DNA of 34,286 nucleotides from an uncultured Eubacteriales bacterium (GCA_949289145.1 CASEML010000044.1:1-34286); one strand, 5' to 3'. Counted from the first letter of the stretch, positions 15,495 to 25,041 are shown. Notes: generated by a model from the letters alone, not told the origin. Numbers and translations are program-made.

Positions 15495-16604
15495 GTGGAA
15501 GGTTATTTTAAAAGAGAGAAGGATAAGAACTATCTGGTATTTGAAAATGCAATGGAGGAAGAAAGCTACAAATATAAAATGCTGCGGTATAATAGAATAT
15601 CCGTTTTATTAGATTGCAAGATTTATTGTATAGACAATATCACAAGAATACAGTATGATATTAGTTCTAAGCAATCATTGCAGAGAATATGTGAAAAAAA
15701 GCATTTAAATCAGAAACAGTTCCAAAAAATTTTGGGATCTATACGAAAATTAATACAGGAATTGGAGCGGTATTTTTTGCGGCTGGATGAAGTGTTTTTA
15801 AAACCAGAGCATATTTATACAGATATGGAAACGTTTCAGCTATATTTTTGTTATTATCCTCATAAAGAAATAACTCAGTCAGAGGAAGAATTTCACTCAT
15901 TGGCAGAATATCTGATTAATCATTTGGATTATGAAGATAAACAGGTAATTGAGCAGGGGTATGCATTGTATCGTTATACTCTTCAGGATAATTACGATAT
16001 TTTAAAAAGTATTCAAAAATCCATGGGAGAACAGAAGAAAGTGGAAGAATGTCCCAAAATGCAGGAACAGATCATACCAGAAGATTATGTAGAATCAGAG
16101 TATAAATATAGTGAGCAAAACAAGGATACAAAAGTGGAAGAGGGAGGATTTTTCATTCAATTTATGAATCGTTTTAAGCGGGAATTGAAATCAGTTGGGA
16201 ACTATGATGTAGAAAAAGAGAGATGGAATACAGAAAGTGTTGTTGAGATAGAAGATGCGGAAGAAGAACACTACGGTCATACCATGCTGATCAAAGAAGT
16301 TCAGGGGAAAGCAAAGCATTATCTTGTATGTTTGAGTGAAGGTGGATATCAGGACTTTACTATAGACAAATTCCCGTTTGTGGTTGGAAAAGGAAAAGAG
16401 TGGGCAGATGGAGTGATTCCACATAATCTGGTCAGTAGGATTCATGCCCAATTTGACGAAGAAGAAGGGGAAATATTTATTACTGACCTGAATTCTACCA
16501 ACGGAACTGTTGTAAATGATGAACTGTTGGAAGCAAATCAGACAATGCAGTTAAAAAGTGGGGATATAATTCATTTTTCCGATGTATATTATAGGTTTGT
16601 ATAG
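15495..16604 (+). CDS. DUF6382-FHA domain protein of the pilus operon
   Basis: A 369-aa soluble protein. The N-terminal ~175 residues match the kind of domain labelled DUF6382 in Clostridia (start YLVFENAMEEESYKYKML). A charged linker follows, and the last ~80 residues are a clear FHA domain: FPFVVGKGK, NLVSRIHAQF and DLNSTNGTVVND carry the phosphothreonine-binding Arg, Ser, Asn and the SRxH and STNG motifs. FHA domains bind Ser/Thr-phosphorylated partners, so the pilus may be tied to a kinase; none is in the window. Start is GTG at 15495 behind GGGAGGA. It is the last gene of the operon. Confidence 0.8.
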   Translation: MEGYFKREKDKNYLVFENAMEEESYKYKMLRYNRISVLLDCKIYCIDNITRIQYDISSKQSLQRICEKKHLNQKQFQKILGSIRKLIQELERYFLRLDEVFLKPEHIYTDMETFQLYFCYYPHKEITQSEEEFHSLAEYLINHLDYEDKQVIEQGYALYRYTLQDNYDILKSIQKSMGEQKKVEECPKMQEQIIPEDYVESEYKYSEQNKDTKVEEGGFFIQFMNRFKRELKSVGNYDVEKERWNTESVVEIEDAEEEHYGHTMLIKEVQGKAKHYLVCLSEGGYQDFTIDKFPFVVGKGKEWADGVIPHNLVSRIHAQFDEEEGEIFITDLNSTNGTVVNDELLEANQTMQLKSGDIIHFSDVYYRFV

Positions 16605-16605
16605 C

Positions 16606-16634
16606 TTGACACTGGAAAAAAGACGTGATAAGGT
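16606..16634 (+). promoter_or_regulatory. Candidate promoter for flavin reductase-HIT genes
   Basis: A perfect TTGACA (16606-16611), 17 bases, then TGATAAGGT, an extended -10 with a weak hexamer. It lies directly after the FHA gene stop and about 27 bases before the next start, so the following pair of genes can be expressed apart from the pilus operon. Confidence 0.45.
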
Positions 16635-16660
16635 TTAAAAGAAGAAAGAGGTATAAATAT

Positions 16661-17656
16661 ATGAAGATAAACATTTATTACGGCGGACGGGGTCTCATTG
16701 ATGATCCTACCTTATACGTTATTAATAAAATGCAGGAAGTCTTTGAAGAATTGAATGTTAAGGTAGAGCGAATTAATATTTACGAACAAAAAAATAATAT
16801 TGCAACTTTGCCGCAGACATTGAAAGAGGCAGATGGCATTATTTTGGCAACCACGGTGGAATGGTATGGCATTGGCGGTTATATGCAGCAGTTCTTGGAT
16901 GCCTGCTGGTTATACGGTGACAAGAATAAGATCAATGGTCTTTACATGCAGCCGGTAGTGATGTCTACTACATATGGAGAAAAAGAAGGAGTACTTACTC
17001 TTTCTAACGCATGGGAGATTCTGGGTGGAATTCCGGTAAGTGGTGTATATGGATATGTAGATGATTTGATTTCCTTTGAGATGAATGAAAAATTTTCAAA
17101 GCTTATCGAGAAAAAAGCAGAAAATACATACCGGGCTATTTCTCAGCATTTAGTGGAACTTCCGACCAGTAATCAGGCAGTGAAAAAGAGTGTTTTGCGT
17201 ACAAAGGGAATAGAGCTGACTCCTCAGGAAAGTGAACAGCTTTCTAGGTATGCGTCGGATGATGCTTATGTTAAAAAGCAGAAGGAAGATATTCAGGAGC
17301 TTACCAGTATCTTTAAGGATATGATGAGTAAGCAGGAGACACCAGATGGTACGGAATATATTCAAGAGTTGATGGAAGCATACACACCGGAAACAGAATT
17401 TCATGCAGTATATAAATTTGTAATATCGGATAAGAAGAAACCGCTGATTGTGGATATTGGAGAAGATGGTTTAGAGTGTTATTACGGCAATTTGGAAAAT
17501 GTGGATGTGGCAGCTAAGACAACACCGGAAGTTTTTGATAATATTATTCATGGAAGAATTACATTTCAGAGAGCATTTATGGCAGGTGATATGACAGCAA
17601 AGGGCAATTTTAAGTTGCTGCGAATGTTGGATGTCATATTTCCATTTGGTGAATAG
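16661..17656 (+). CDS. Flavodoxin-fold NAD(P)H-dependent oxidoreductase with SCP2-like domain
   Basis: A 331-aa two-domain protein. Residues 1 to about 180 have the FMN reductase/flavodoxin fold: MKINIYYGGRG, ADGIILATTVEWYGIGGYMQQFLD (an FMN-binding TxEWYG loop) and a conserved strand GLYMQPVVMSTTYG. Residues about 225-331 resemble the SCP2 sterol-carrier domain, with the closing pattern ...RITFQRAFMAGDMTAKGNFKLL. The substrate is unknown. Start is ATG 16661 behind AAGAAAGAGG. The HIT gene follows after 16 bases. Confidence 0.7.
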   Translation: MKINIYYGGRGLIDDPTLYVINKMQEVFEELNVKVERINIYEQKNNIATLPQTLKEADGIILATTVEWYGIGGYMQQFLDACWLYGDKNKINGLYMQPVVMSTTYGEKEGVLTLSNAWEILGGIPVSGVYGYVDDLISFEMNEKFSKLIEKKAENTYRAISQHLVELPTSNQAVKKSVLRTKGIELTPQESEQLSRYASDDAYVKKQKEDIQELTSIFKDMMSKQETPDGTEYIQELMEAYTPETEFHAVYKFVISDKKKPLIVDIGEDGLECYYGNLENVDVAAKTTPEVFDNIIHGRITFQRAFMAGDMTAKGNFKLLRMLDVIFPFGE

Positions 17657-17672
17657 ATTGGAGGCAGAAAAA

Positions 17673-18083
17673 ATGAAAGATAATAATTGTATTTTTTGTA
17701 AAATTGCAAATGGTGAAATTCCATCTTCTACATTATATGAAGATGAAAAAGTGCGGGTGATTCTTGATATATCACCGGCATCAAATGGGCATGCATTGAT
17801 TTTACCTAAGGAACATTATGCAAATATTTATGAGATAAGTGATGATATGGCTGCTCATGTGATGAAAACAGCAAAAAAAATGGCTAAAAAGATGCAGGAA
17901 GAATTAGGGGCAGAAGGATTGAATCTGGTACAGAACAATGGTGAATTGGCAGGTCAGACTGTATTTCATTATCATATGCATTTAATTCCAAGATATCAGG
18001 GAGATAAGGTTAATGTGAAATGGGAAACGGGAGAACTTTCTGAAAGTGTAAAAGAAGAACTGGTGAAGAAGCTTTCTCTTTAG
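17673..18083 (+). CDS. HIT family nucleotide hydrolase (HinT-like)
   Basis: A 136-aa purine nucleotide-binding hydrolase of the histidine triad family, usually active on AMP-lysine or AMP-amide type substrates. The HIT motif HYHMHLIPR is at 99-107. The N-terminal CIFCKIANGEIP contributes a CxxC pair. Length and motif are typical. ATG 17673 has TTGGAGGC at seven or eight bases; the in-frame upstream ATG at 17631 lies inside the preceding gene and lacks a binding site. Confidence 0.92.
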   Translation: MKDNNCIFCKIANGEIPSSTLYEDEKVRVILDISPASNGHALILPKEHYANIYEISDDMAAHVMKTAKKMAKKMQEELGAEGLNLVQNNGELAGQTVFHYHMHLIPRYQGDKVNVKWETGELSESVKEELVKKLSL

Positions 18084-18141
18084 TTAGTGACGTTGATGGA
18101 AATCAACTGATAATTTTAAAATAAGTGATAGTAAGCAACAG

Positions 18142-18178
18142 CCCCGCTCAGAAGTAAAATTCTAGGCGGGGTTATTAT
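18142..18178 (+). terminator. GC-rich hairpin after the HIT gene
   Basis: CCCCGC (18142-18147) and GCGGGG (18166-18171) form a stem with a possible inner GAA/TTC stem, followed by TTATTATG. The T tract is poor, so it is only a moderate terminator. It lies between converging genes; nothing else is seen in the 138-base gap. Confidence 0.5.
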
Positions 18179-18221
18179 GATTTATTTATAACAATAGAAA
18201 GGGTGAAGGGCAGGTTTACTA

Positions 18222-19286
18222 TTATCTGCTGTATTCTTTGATCAGATTTGTAATGGTAATAATAGCATCTGTTTGAGAACTCTTTTTCATAGCAGATACA
18301 TATTTTTCTTTATGTTCATAAACATCTTTTATGGCTGCAGATAGAGTTTCTTTTGTCAGCTGTTCCTCCTCGATCACTACGCTAAATCCCTGTTTCTCAA
18401 AAGACCGGGCATTTAATATCTGGTCACCACGGCTGGCAGCGGCAGACAGGGGAATTAAAATATTTGGTTTTCTAAGTGCTAAAAGTTCGCAGATAGCATT
18501 TGCACCGGCTCTGGAGATTACCACATCAGAAAGTGCAAAAATATCGGTCAGTTCCTTTTTTATATACTCAAATTGACGGTATCCCTGTTTATGGTTTAAA
18601 GAAGTATCTAGTTTTCCTTGTCCGCACAGATGAACAATCTGAAAATTTTTCAAAAGTAAATCCAGATTGCTGCGAATGGCGGCGTTAATGGCTGCGGAAC
18701 CGAGACTGCCTCCTATAATCATAATGACTGGTTTGCTATTGTCAAATCCTAAAAAGTTCCAGGCTTTTTCTTTGGAGCCTTCCATAAGTTCGCGGCGGAT
18801 TGGAGAACCAGTAAGAACGGATTTTCCGTCCGGAAGGTATTTCATAGTTTCCGGAAAATTACAGCACACCTTTGTAGCAGATGGAATTGCCAGTTTATTG
18901 GCCAGACCCGGTGTCATATCAGATTCGTGGATAATAGCAGGAATTGCCAGGCGTTTTGCTGCTATTACAACCGGAACTGTTACAAAGCCGCCTTTGGAAA
19001 AAATAATATCCGGTTTTAGTTTTTTTAATAATTTTTTTGCTTCGCCATACCCTTTTAACACTTTAAAAGGATCAGAAAAGTTTTTGAAATCAAAATATCT
19101 TCTTAATTTGCCGGAAGATATGCCATAGTAAGGAATACCTATTTCTTCAATTAATTTTTTTTCAATGCCGTCATAGGAACCAATATAATGGATCTCATAG
19201 CCTTCCTTTTGTAAGGTTGGAATTAAAGCTATATTTGGTGTCACGTGTCCGGCGGTACCACCACCTGTTAAAACAATTCGTTTCAT
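18222..19286 (-). CDS. murG: MurG, lipid II synthase (GlcNAc transferase)
   Basis: A 354-aa peripheral membrane glycosyltransferase that adds GlcNAc to undecaprenyl-PP-MurNAc-pentapeptide, making lipid II. Motifs: the first glycine-rich loop [14 protein letters not shown] (near residue 5), a second, [10 protein letters not shown] (near 195), and the UDP-GlcNAc site [13 protein letters not shown] followed by RGDQILNA. It carries [12 protein letters not shown] instead of the more common HEQNxxPGxxN, placing it in a variant MurG branch seen in Clostridia. The GGGAGG before its ATG overlaps the end of the upstream TSCPD gene. It stands outside a mur/dcw cluster. Confidence 0.93.
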   Translation of the reverse strand: MKRIVLTGGGTAGHVTPNIALIPTLQKEGYEIHYIGSYDGIEKKLIEEIGIPYYGISSGKLRRYFDFKNFSDPFKVLKGYGEAKKLLKKLKPDIIFSKGGFVTVPVVIAAKRLAIPAIIHESDMTPGLANKLAIPSATKVCCNFPETMKYLPDGKSVLTGSPIRRELMEGSKEKAWNFLGFDNSKPVIMIIGGSLGSAAINAAIRSNLDLLLKNFQIVHLCGQGKLDTSLNHKQGYRQFEYIKKELTDIFALSDVVISRAGANAICELLALRKPNILIPLSAAASRGDQILNARSFEKQGFSVVIEEEQLTKETLSAAIKDVYEHKEKYVSAMKKSSQTDAIITITNLIKEYSR

Positions 19287-19306
19287 AGTGAATATAAGCC
19301 TCCCGG

Positions 19307-19543
19307 TTACTGCATAGATTTTAATGCTTTTACTAACTGATCAGGACAGGAAGTAGGACGCATGCCGCAGCGGATGCCTTCTAGTTTTGAAATGGCATCA
19401 TCTACCCTCATTCCGGTAGCCAGAGCTGCGACACCCTGAGTATTTCCTGAACATCCTCCAATAAACTTTACATGGGTAATAATCCCGTTTTCTACTTCAA
19501 CCTCGATTGCCTGTGAGCAGACACCCTGTGTTTTATATATCAT
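19307..19543 (-). CDS. TSCPD domain protein (TIGR03905-like)
   Basis: A 78-aa small protein with conserved cysteines: [35 protein letters not shown]. The TSCPD box and glycine-rich GGCSGN pattern identify the short TSCPD family, thought to bind a metal or iron-sulphur-like group; its role is unknown. Two ATGs lie six bases apart. AGGAGG is seven bases before the second (19543) and too close to the first (19549), so I chose the second. murG follows after 20 bases, so the two likely form an operon. Confidence 0.82.
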   Translation of the reverse strand: MIYKTQGVCSQAIEVEVENGIITHVKFIGGCSGNTQGVAALATGMRVDDAISKLEGIRCGMRPTSCPDQLVKALKSMQ

Positions 19544-19601
19544 TTTCATTCCTCCTAATTAGAAAATATGTGTGAAATTGTTGTATATATGTAGTCATTT
19601 T

Positions 19602-19610
19602 ATTATAGCA
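19602..19610 (-). promoter_or_regulatory. Extended -10 promoter of TSCPD-murG
   Basis: On the minus strand TGCTATAAT is an extended -10 with a perfect TATAAT, about 60 bases before the TSCPD start. No good -35 is seen at 16-18 bases, which an extended -10 can tolerate. The remaining ~200-base divergent gap shows nothing else clear. Confidence 0.45.
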
Positions 19611-19762
19611 GATTCTTTTTGCGTTTTCCACCAGAATCAGAATATGTAAAAAGGGGCAAAAACCTGCAGGAATATGCCGGAATTTGAAGAATGATTTTCG
19701 TTGAAATGCATGGCGCCTACCTTTATAATCATAAGCAAACAGAAAATATGAGGTGAATGGAA

Positions 19763-20458
19763 ATGACAATAAGTATGTATGAGTTTGTAAAACACGGATA
19801 CCTGATTAACTTAAGTTTAGTATTTGCCCTTTTTGCAATTTTAAGCAGGCTGATACTGGGAATTATTTATGATATTTTGCTGAAGGAAACAGAAAATATA
19901 GGTGTTTCTAAAGCTAAATTCAGCAGAAACTATAAGGCAAAGATAGAAAGCGGAATTCAGGTGGAGCATTTGGTGAATAACCCAGTAGTTTATGTGGAAA
20001 AGTATATCCGAAAACAAAAATTCTTGGGGATAAGTCTGAGAGGACTAACACAATTGTCGGTATGTTTCCTTCTTCTGTCAGTTACATTGAATGTTTTCAC
20101 CAGTGCAGTAGCAATCATAAAAGAGATGCAGACGGAGCTGATCCTGTGGAGTATAATGATAAACATTATTGCAGTACTGCTGTTCTTTTTTGCAGAAGCT
20201 TTGATTGATTCTAGTTATAAGTATGATGGCATTGTAATAAATATGCAGAATTATTTGGAAAATGATTTTATAAATCACCGTAACGCTCAGAGAGAAGCGG
20301 AAGAGGAACTGGAAATCAAGGAGAATGCCCAAAATGTAAAAAATATGGAACAGCGTATGGAGAAATTGGAAGAAAAACTTATGGCCACAGAGAATATTTC
20401 CATATCTTCCGATGAGGCCAAAATTATTCAGGATGTATTAAAAGAATTTTTAGCTTGA
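19763..20458 (+). CDS. Membrane protein of unknown function with C-terminal coiled coil
   Basis: A 231-aa protein I do not recognise. It has three likely membrane segments (about residues 15-38, 95-117 and 125-147) and a hydrophilic linker with charged residues between the first two. The C-terminal ~70 residues are rich in Glu/Lys and heptad-like (REAEEELEIKENAQNVKNME), so probably a cytoplasmic coiled coil. ATG 19763 has AGGTG seven bases upstream; ATG 19757 is too close to it. It stands alone between murG (opposite strand) and pgi. Confidence 0.65.
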   Translation: MTISMYEFVKHGYLINLSLVFALFAILSRLILGIIYDILLKETENIGVSKAKFSRNYKAKIESGIQVEHLVNNPVVYVEKYIRKQKFLGISLRGLTQLSVCFLLLSVTLNVFTSAVAIIKEMQTELILWSIMINIIAVLLFFFAEALIDSSYKYDGIVINMQNYLENDFINHRNAQREAEEELEIKENAQNVKNMEQRMEKLEEKLMATENISISSDEAKIIQDVLKEFLA

Positions 20459-20554
20459 TTATATGGTTTACTTTTGCTAAAATGACATTAAGTACGGCTA
20501 TTATTATGAAAATAGTAGCAAATTGGTTACATATATAAGAAGGAGTGTGCAGTA

Positions 20555-21901
20555 ATGTCTAAAGTAACATTTGATTACTCAAAAGCAACAGGATTTATTA
20601 ATGAAAAAGAAGTAGAAAATATGAAGAAACTGGCTCTTGATGCAAAAGAACAATTAGTTTCTAAAACAGGTGCAGGAAATGACTTTTTAGGATGGATTGA
20701 TCTTCCGGTAAATTATGATAAGGACGAGTTTGAAAGAATCAAAAAGGCAGCGGCTAAGATTCAGAATGATTCAGAAGTATTAGTGGTTATTGGTATTGGT
20801 GGTTCTTATCTGGGAGCAAGAGCTGCAATTGAATTTTTAAGACATAATTTCTATAATTCTGTATCCAAAGAAATAAGAAAAACACCGGAAATCTATTATG
20901 CAGGCAACAGCATCAGCAGCACATATTTAAAGCATTTATTAGATGTAGTGGGTGACAGAGACTTCTCTGTAAATATTATTTCTAAATCAGGAACAACAAC
21001 TGAGCCTGCAATCGCATTCCGTATATTCAAGAAAAAACTGGAAGAAAAATATGGAAAAGAAGAAGCCGCTAAGAGAATCTATGCTACTACGGATAAAGCA
21101 AAGGGAGCATTAAAGAACTTAGCCACAGAAGAAGGATACGAAACATTTGTGGTACCTGATGATGTGGGAGGACGTTTCTCTGTACTCACAGCTGTTGGTT
21201 TACTGCCGATTGCAGTAAGCGGTGCTGACATTACAAAATTAATGGAAGGTGCAGCTTCTGGAAGAAAGCGTGCACTGGAAGCAGATTTTGAAGAAAATGA
21301 TGCTTTAAAATACGCAGCAATTAGAAATATTTTATTGCGTAAAGGAAAAGCCATTGAAATTGTTGCCAATTATGAGCCAAGCCTTCATTATGTATCTGAA
21401 TGGTGGAAACAATTATACGGAGAATCAGAAGGAAAGGATCAAAAGGGTATTTTCCCGGCAGCAGTTGACTTAACAACAGACTTACACTCCATGGGACAGT
21501 TTATTCAGGATGGAGCAAGAATCATGTTTGAAACTGTCATGAATATTGAAACTTCTAAAGAAGAAGTTATTTTAGAAGAAGAACCGGTAGATTTAGACGG
21601 ATTAAATTATTTAGCAGGAAAGAGCGTGGATTTCATCAATAAGAGTGCTATGAACGGAACAATTTTAGCTCATACAGATGGAAATGTGCCAAACCTGTTA
21701 GTTCAGATTCCGGAACAGAACGAATTCTACTTAGGTGAATTATTCTATTTCTTTGAATTCGCGTGTGGTATCAGTGGATATCTTTTAGGAGTAAATCCAT
21801 TTGATCAACCTGGTGTGGAAAGCTACAAGAAAAATATGTTTGCTTTACTTGGTAAACCGGGATTTGAAAAAGAAAGAGAAGAGTTATTAAAAAGACTGTA
21901 A
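20555..21901 (+). CDS. pgi: Glucose-6-phosphate isomerase
   Basis: A 448-aa cytosolic enzyme interconverting glucose-6-phosphate and fructose-6-phosphate. Family blocks: [18 protein letters not shown] (near residue 78), [15 protein letters not shown] (near 143), [20 protein letters not shown] (near 197), and the C-terminal substrate-contact region near [14 protein letters not shown]. The length fits the short bacterial/clostridial Pgi type. AAGGAGTG precedes the ATG. A strong hairpin follows. Confidence 0.96.
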   Translation: MSKVTFDYSKATGFINEKEVENMKKLALDAKEQLVSKTGAGNDFLGWIDLPVNYDKDEFERIKKAAAKIQNDSEVLVVIGIGGSYLGARAAIEFLRHNFYNSVSKEIRKTPEIYYAGNSISSTYLKHLLDVVGDRDFSVNIISKSGTTTEPAIAFRIFKKKLEEKYGKEEAAKRIYATTDKAKGALKNLATEEGYETFVVPDDVGGRFSVLTAVGLLPIAVSGADITKLMEGAASGRKRALEADFEENDALKYAAIRNILLRKGKAIEIVANYEPSLHYVSEWWKQLYGESEGKDQKGIFPAAVDLTTDLHSMGQFIQDGARIMFETVMNIETSKEEVILEEEPVDLDGLNYLAGKSVDFINKSAMNGTILAHTDGNVPNLLVQIPEQNEFYLGELFYFFEFACGISGYLLGVNPFDQPGVESYKKNMFALLGKPGFEKEREELLKRL

Positions 21902-21910
21902 GTATAGAAA

Positions 21911-21950
21911 ACAGAGGCGGCGGTGTTAATCGCCGCCTCTGTTATGTATG
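21911..21950 (+). terminator. Strong hairpin after pgi
   Basis: ACAGAGGCGGCG (21911-21922) and CGCCGCCTCTGT (21931-21942) form a perfect 12-bp stem with an 8-base loop, followed by TATGTATG. The stem is very stable but there is no real T run, so it may act as a terminator or as an mRNA 3'-end stabiliser. It also lies only 22 bases from the next start. Confidence 0.65.
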
Positions 21951-21964
21951 AGAGGAATTAACAT

Positions 21965-23434
21965 ATGAAGATAGTAATGCTTGAAAGAGACAGCCTTGGC
22001 ACAGATGTGAGCATGGAAAAATGGAAAAGATTTGGAGATTTTATAGAGTATGCTACCTCCAATGAAAAAAACACACCGGAGCGTATAAGGGATGCAGAGA
22101 TTATTATTGTAAATAAGGTAAAGTTAAATGAGCAAACCTTGAAGGAAGCTAAGCAGGTGAAGCTGATATGCGTCACAGCCACAGGAACAGATAATGTAGA
22201 CAGAAAGTATGCTACCAGCCGTGGAATTGTAGTTACCAATGTAAGGGGATATTCCACAGATTCTGTTGCGCAGCATACCTTTGCATTGTTATTTTACATA
22301 TTGGAAAAATTGAATTATTATGATAAATATGTAAAGACAGGACAATATGGGGAAAGTAGAATGTTTTCCCACTTTGGAAGAACATTTACAGAACTTTCCG
22401 GTAAGACTTGGGGAATTATCGGGCTGGGTGCTATAGGAAAGAAAGTGGCAGACATAGCAGAAAGCTTTGGATGTAAAGTAATCTATTATTCCACATCCGG
22501 CAGAAATAATCACAAACATTATGAGCAGGTGGATTTTGACACGCTGCTTTCTAAGTCGGACGTTGTGAGTATTCATGCCCCTCTTGCAGAAAACACAGAG
22601 CATTTAATTGGTGCAGATGCCTTCCGGAAAATGAAAAATACAGCAATATTGATCAATGTGGCCAGAGGTGCTATTGTGGACGAACAGGCATTGGCAGATG
22701 CATTAAATAACAATGAAATTGCCGGAGCGGGGATAGATGTGGTCAGCAAAGAACCCTTAGAGGCAACTAGCCCATTATATAGTATAAAAGACAGTACAAA
22801 GTTGATTATTACTCCCCATATGGCATGGGCGTCTAAGGAAGCCAGAGAAAGACTGGTAGATGGTGTGGCAGAAAACATGGAAGCATATCTGTCCGGAAAA
22901 CCTGTAAATGTGGTTAACAGAGAACTGTTATTAAAAAATGTCATTCTAATTGGTATGCCGGGTGTAGGAAAAAGTACCATAGGAGTGATGCTTGCCAAAA
23001 AGCTTGGTTATGAATTTGTTGATTCTGATTTATTGATTCAGTCCAGAGAAAAAAGGCTGTTGAAAGAAATTATAGCAGAAGAGGGGCTGGACGGATTTTT
23101 GGAAATTGAAGCAGATGTAAATGCCGAAGTTGATATCGAAAATGTGGTGTTGGCAACCGGCGGAAGTGTAGTTTATAAAGAGAGAGCCATGAAACACCTG
23201 AAAGAGATCGGAACTATAGTTTATTTGAAGGTTTCCTACGAAGAATTGGAAAAACGCCTTGGGAATCTAAAAGAGCGAGGAGTTGCCCTGAAAGAAGGAC
23301 AGACTTTGAAGGATTTGTGTGACGAAAGGTGTCCCCTTTACGAAAAGTATGCGGACATAATTGTGGATGAAGAAAGTCTCGGGCTGGATGAAACATTGGA
23401 CAAAGTCCTTTACAAGATAAGAAAAACGAGTTAA
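21965..23434 (+). CDS. D-2-hydroxyacid dehydrogenase fused to shikimate-kinase-like domain
   Basis: A 489-aa fusion. Residues 1 to about 320 are an NAD-dependent D-2-hydroxyacid dehydrogenase of the glycerate/hydroxypyruvate type: GLGAIG loop (153-158) and catalytic R234 (VARGAIVDE), E263 (GIDVVSKEP) and H285 (TPHMAW). Residues about 325-489 are a shikimate-kinase-fold P-loop kinase: Walker A GMPGVGKS (330-337), VDSD (352-355), ATGGSV (397-402) and the lid KERG (436-439). The kinase lacks two usual features: the shikimate-binding Arg of FRxxE is Leu (FLEIE, 378-382), and the GGG motif reads GGS. It may therefore phosphorylate something else, perhaps linked to the dehydrogenase substrate. A single uninterrupted frame joins both parts. 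Confidence 0.85.
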   Translation: MKIVMLERDSLGTDVSMEKWKRFGDFIEYATSNEKNTPERIRDAEIIIVNKVKLNEQTLKEAKQVKLICVTATGTDNVDRKYATSRGIVVTNVRGYSTDSVAQHTFALLFYILEKLNYYDKYVKTGQYGESRMFSHFGRTFTELSGKTWGIIGLGAIGKKVADIAESFGCKVIYYSTSGRNNHKHYEQVDFDTLLSKSDVVSIHAPLAENTEHLIGADAFRKMKNTAILINVARGAIVDEQALADALNNNEIAGAGIDVVSKEPLEATSPLYSIKDSTKLIITPHMAWASKEARERLVDGVAENMEAYLSGKPVNVVNRELLLKNVILIGMPGVGKSTIGVMLAKKLGYEFVDSDLLIQSREKRLLKEIIAEEGLDGFLEIEADVNAEVDIENVVLATGGSVVYKERAMKHLKEIGTIVYLKVSYEELEKRLGNLKERGVALKEGQTLKDLCDERCPLYEKYADIIVDEESLGLDETLDKVLYKIRKTS

Positions 23435-23487
23435 AATAAATAGTTGCAAACCTTAAGAATAAGAAACAGCAATTAAGGAGATGTAAG

Positions 23488-25041
23488 ATGAAGAAATGGA
23501 CGAAGCATAAGAAGCAGGTATCGCTGTTTTTTGCAATGGGGGCAGTTGCTTCCGTTCTTGCAATATTTACCATACATCCTGTGTTCGGAAGTTTGGAACG
23601 TAATAATGAAAACTACTATACGCTTACATTGAATGATGTTGTGATTGGACAGGTATCGTCCTTGGACGGCATACAGGAAATGTTATTGGAAGAAAAGTCA
23701 AAAGTGGCATCAGAACAGGAAGGCCTGACGATTGTCAAGGCAGATTTTGAATATACAGCGGAACATAAGATATTTGCCAGCACCACATCGGAGAGAGAGC
23801 TAAAAAAGAATATGCGGGAAGTACTGCAAAAAGGTACAGTTACCTTTAATCAGAAAGCATATACTGTAAAAATTAATCAGTTTACTGTGACGCTGGCCTC
23901 GAAAGAGGATGTTGTGGAATTATTAAATGCGGCAAAAGAAAAGTACGACACTAACAATGAGTACCAAGTAGAGCTGGTGGCAGACAGTGCAAGGGAATTG
24001 AATGTAATGACTACAGAAATGGTGAAGGTGTCAAAGTCAGAAAGTGACAGTCCCAATGTTTCTTCTGCCATGATAAATGCAGGTATTTGTACGGTGACGG
24101 ATGAGTTGTCCTATGGGGAAACTAACATAGAGGATGTATATACAGAAGGACTTGTAGAGCTTTCTTTTGCGGATACGGTAGAAGTGATAGAGTCTTATGT
24201 GAAAGATGATGAAGTTACACCCTTAAGTGAGGCAATTGACCTTGTAACCAAAGACAAAGAAAAAAATAAAATTTATGAAGTTAAATCAGGAGATAGCCTG
24301 TCTGTTATTGCAGAAAATTATAATACTACGGTGGACAACCTAGTTGCTATCAATGAAAATATTGATAATGCAGATTCGGTGATTCGAGTGGGAGATGAAC
24401 TTACCGTAACGGTTCCGGAGCCGGAATTATCTGTTATCACGAAAGAAGAGAAGATGTATAATGAGGAATATCAGGCAGAGACTCAGTATATTGACAATGA
24501 TTCGTGGTATACAACAGAGCAGGTGGTAAGGCAGGAGGCAAGTACCGGTGAGCGGAATGTTATTGCTGTGGTAACCAGCAGAAACGGAGAGGAAACAGGG
24601 AGAGAGATTATTCATGAAGAAATTATAAAAGAATCTCAGCCTGCAATTATTGAGCGGGGAACTAAAACGCCTCCAACTTATATTAAGCCGATTTCTGGTG
24701 GAACCTTTACATCAGGTTTTAAAATGCGTTGGGGAAGGCAGCATAAAGGTGTGGACTGGGCATGTCCAATAGGTACTGCTGTGAAAGCATCTTCTGCAGG
24801 AACTGTTGTCAGTGCCGGATGGGTCAGTGGATATGGTTATTGTGTAACCATCAGTCATTCTGATGGACGCCAGACTCGATATGCACATCTTAGTAAAATA
24901 TTAGCGTCTGTGGGGCAAAGTGTATCACAGGGAGAAAAGATTGCGTTGAGCGGTAATACGGGTCGAAGTACTGGGCCACATGTACATTTTGAAATTATTA
25001 TTAATGGCACTCAGGTAGATCCAATGAAATATTTAGAATAA
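23488..25041 (+). CDS. LysM-G5-M23 cell-wall metallopeptidase
   Basis: A 517-aa surface protein that should cut peptidoglycan cross-bridges or stems. An N-terminal signal anchor (about 11-30) is followed by a ~230-residue unknown region, a LysM domain (261-309, KIYEVKSGDSLSVIAENYNT), a G5 domain (about 314-392) and an M23 peptidase domain (408-512). The zinc site is complete: H419 and D423 (HKGVD), H467 (YAHL) and H498/H500 (GPHVHFE). All catalytic residues are present, so it should be active. The start has AAGGAG nine bases upstream. Confidence 0.9.
   Translation: MKKWTKHKKQVSLFFAMGAVASVLAIFTIHPVFGSLERNNENYYTLTLNDVVIGQVSSLDGIQEMLLEEKSKVASEQEGLTIVKADFEYTAEHKIFASTTSERELKKNMREVLQKGTVTFNQKAYTVKINQFTVTLASKEDVVELLNAAKEKYDTNNEYQVELVADSARELNVMTTEMVKVSKSESDSPNVSSAMINAGICTVTDELSYGETNIEDVYTEGLVELSFADTVEVIESYVKDDEVTPLSEAIDLVTKDKEKNKIYEVKSGDSLSVIAENYNTTVDNLVAINENIDNADSVIRVGDELTVTVPEPELSVITKEEKMYNEEYQAETQYIDNDSWYTTEQVVRQEASTGERNVIAVVTSRNGEETGREIIHEEIIKESQPAIIERGTKTPPTYIKPISGGTFTSGFKMRWGRQHKGVDWACPIGTAVKASSAGTVVSAGWVSGYGYCVTISHSDGRQTRYAHLSKILASVGQSVSQGEKIALSGNTGRSTGPHVHFEIIINGTQVDPMKYLE

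Noticed and set aside
18667-19128. 153-codon open frame antisense to murG
   Set aside because: The minus strand carries all the MurG motifs; this frame is a mirror of them.
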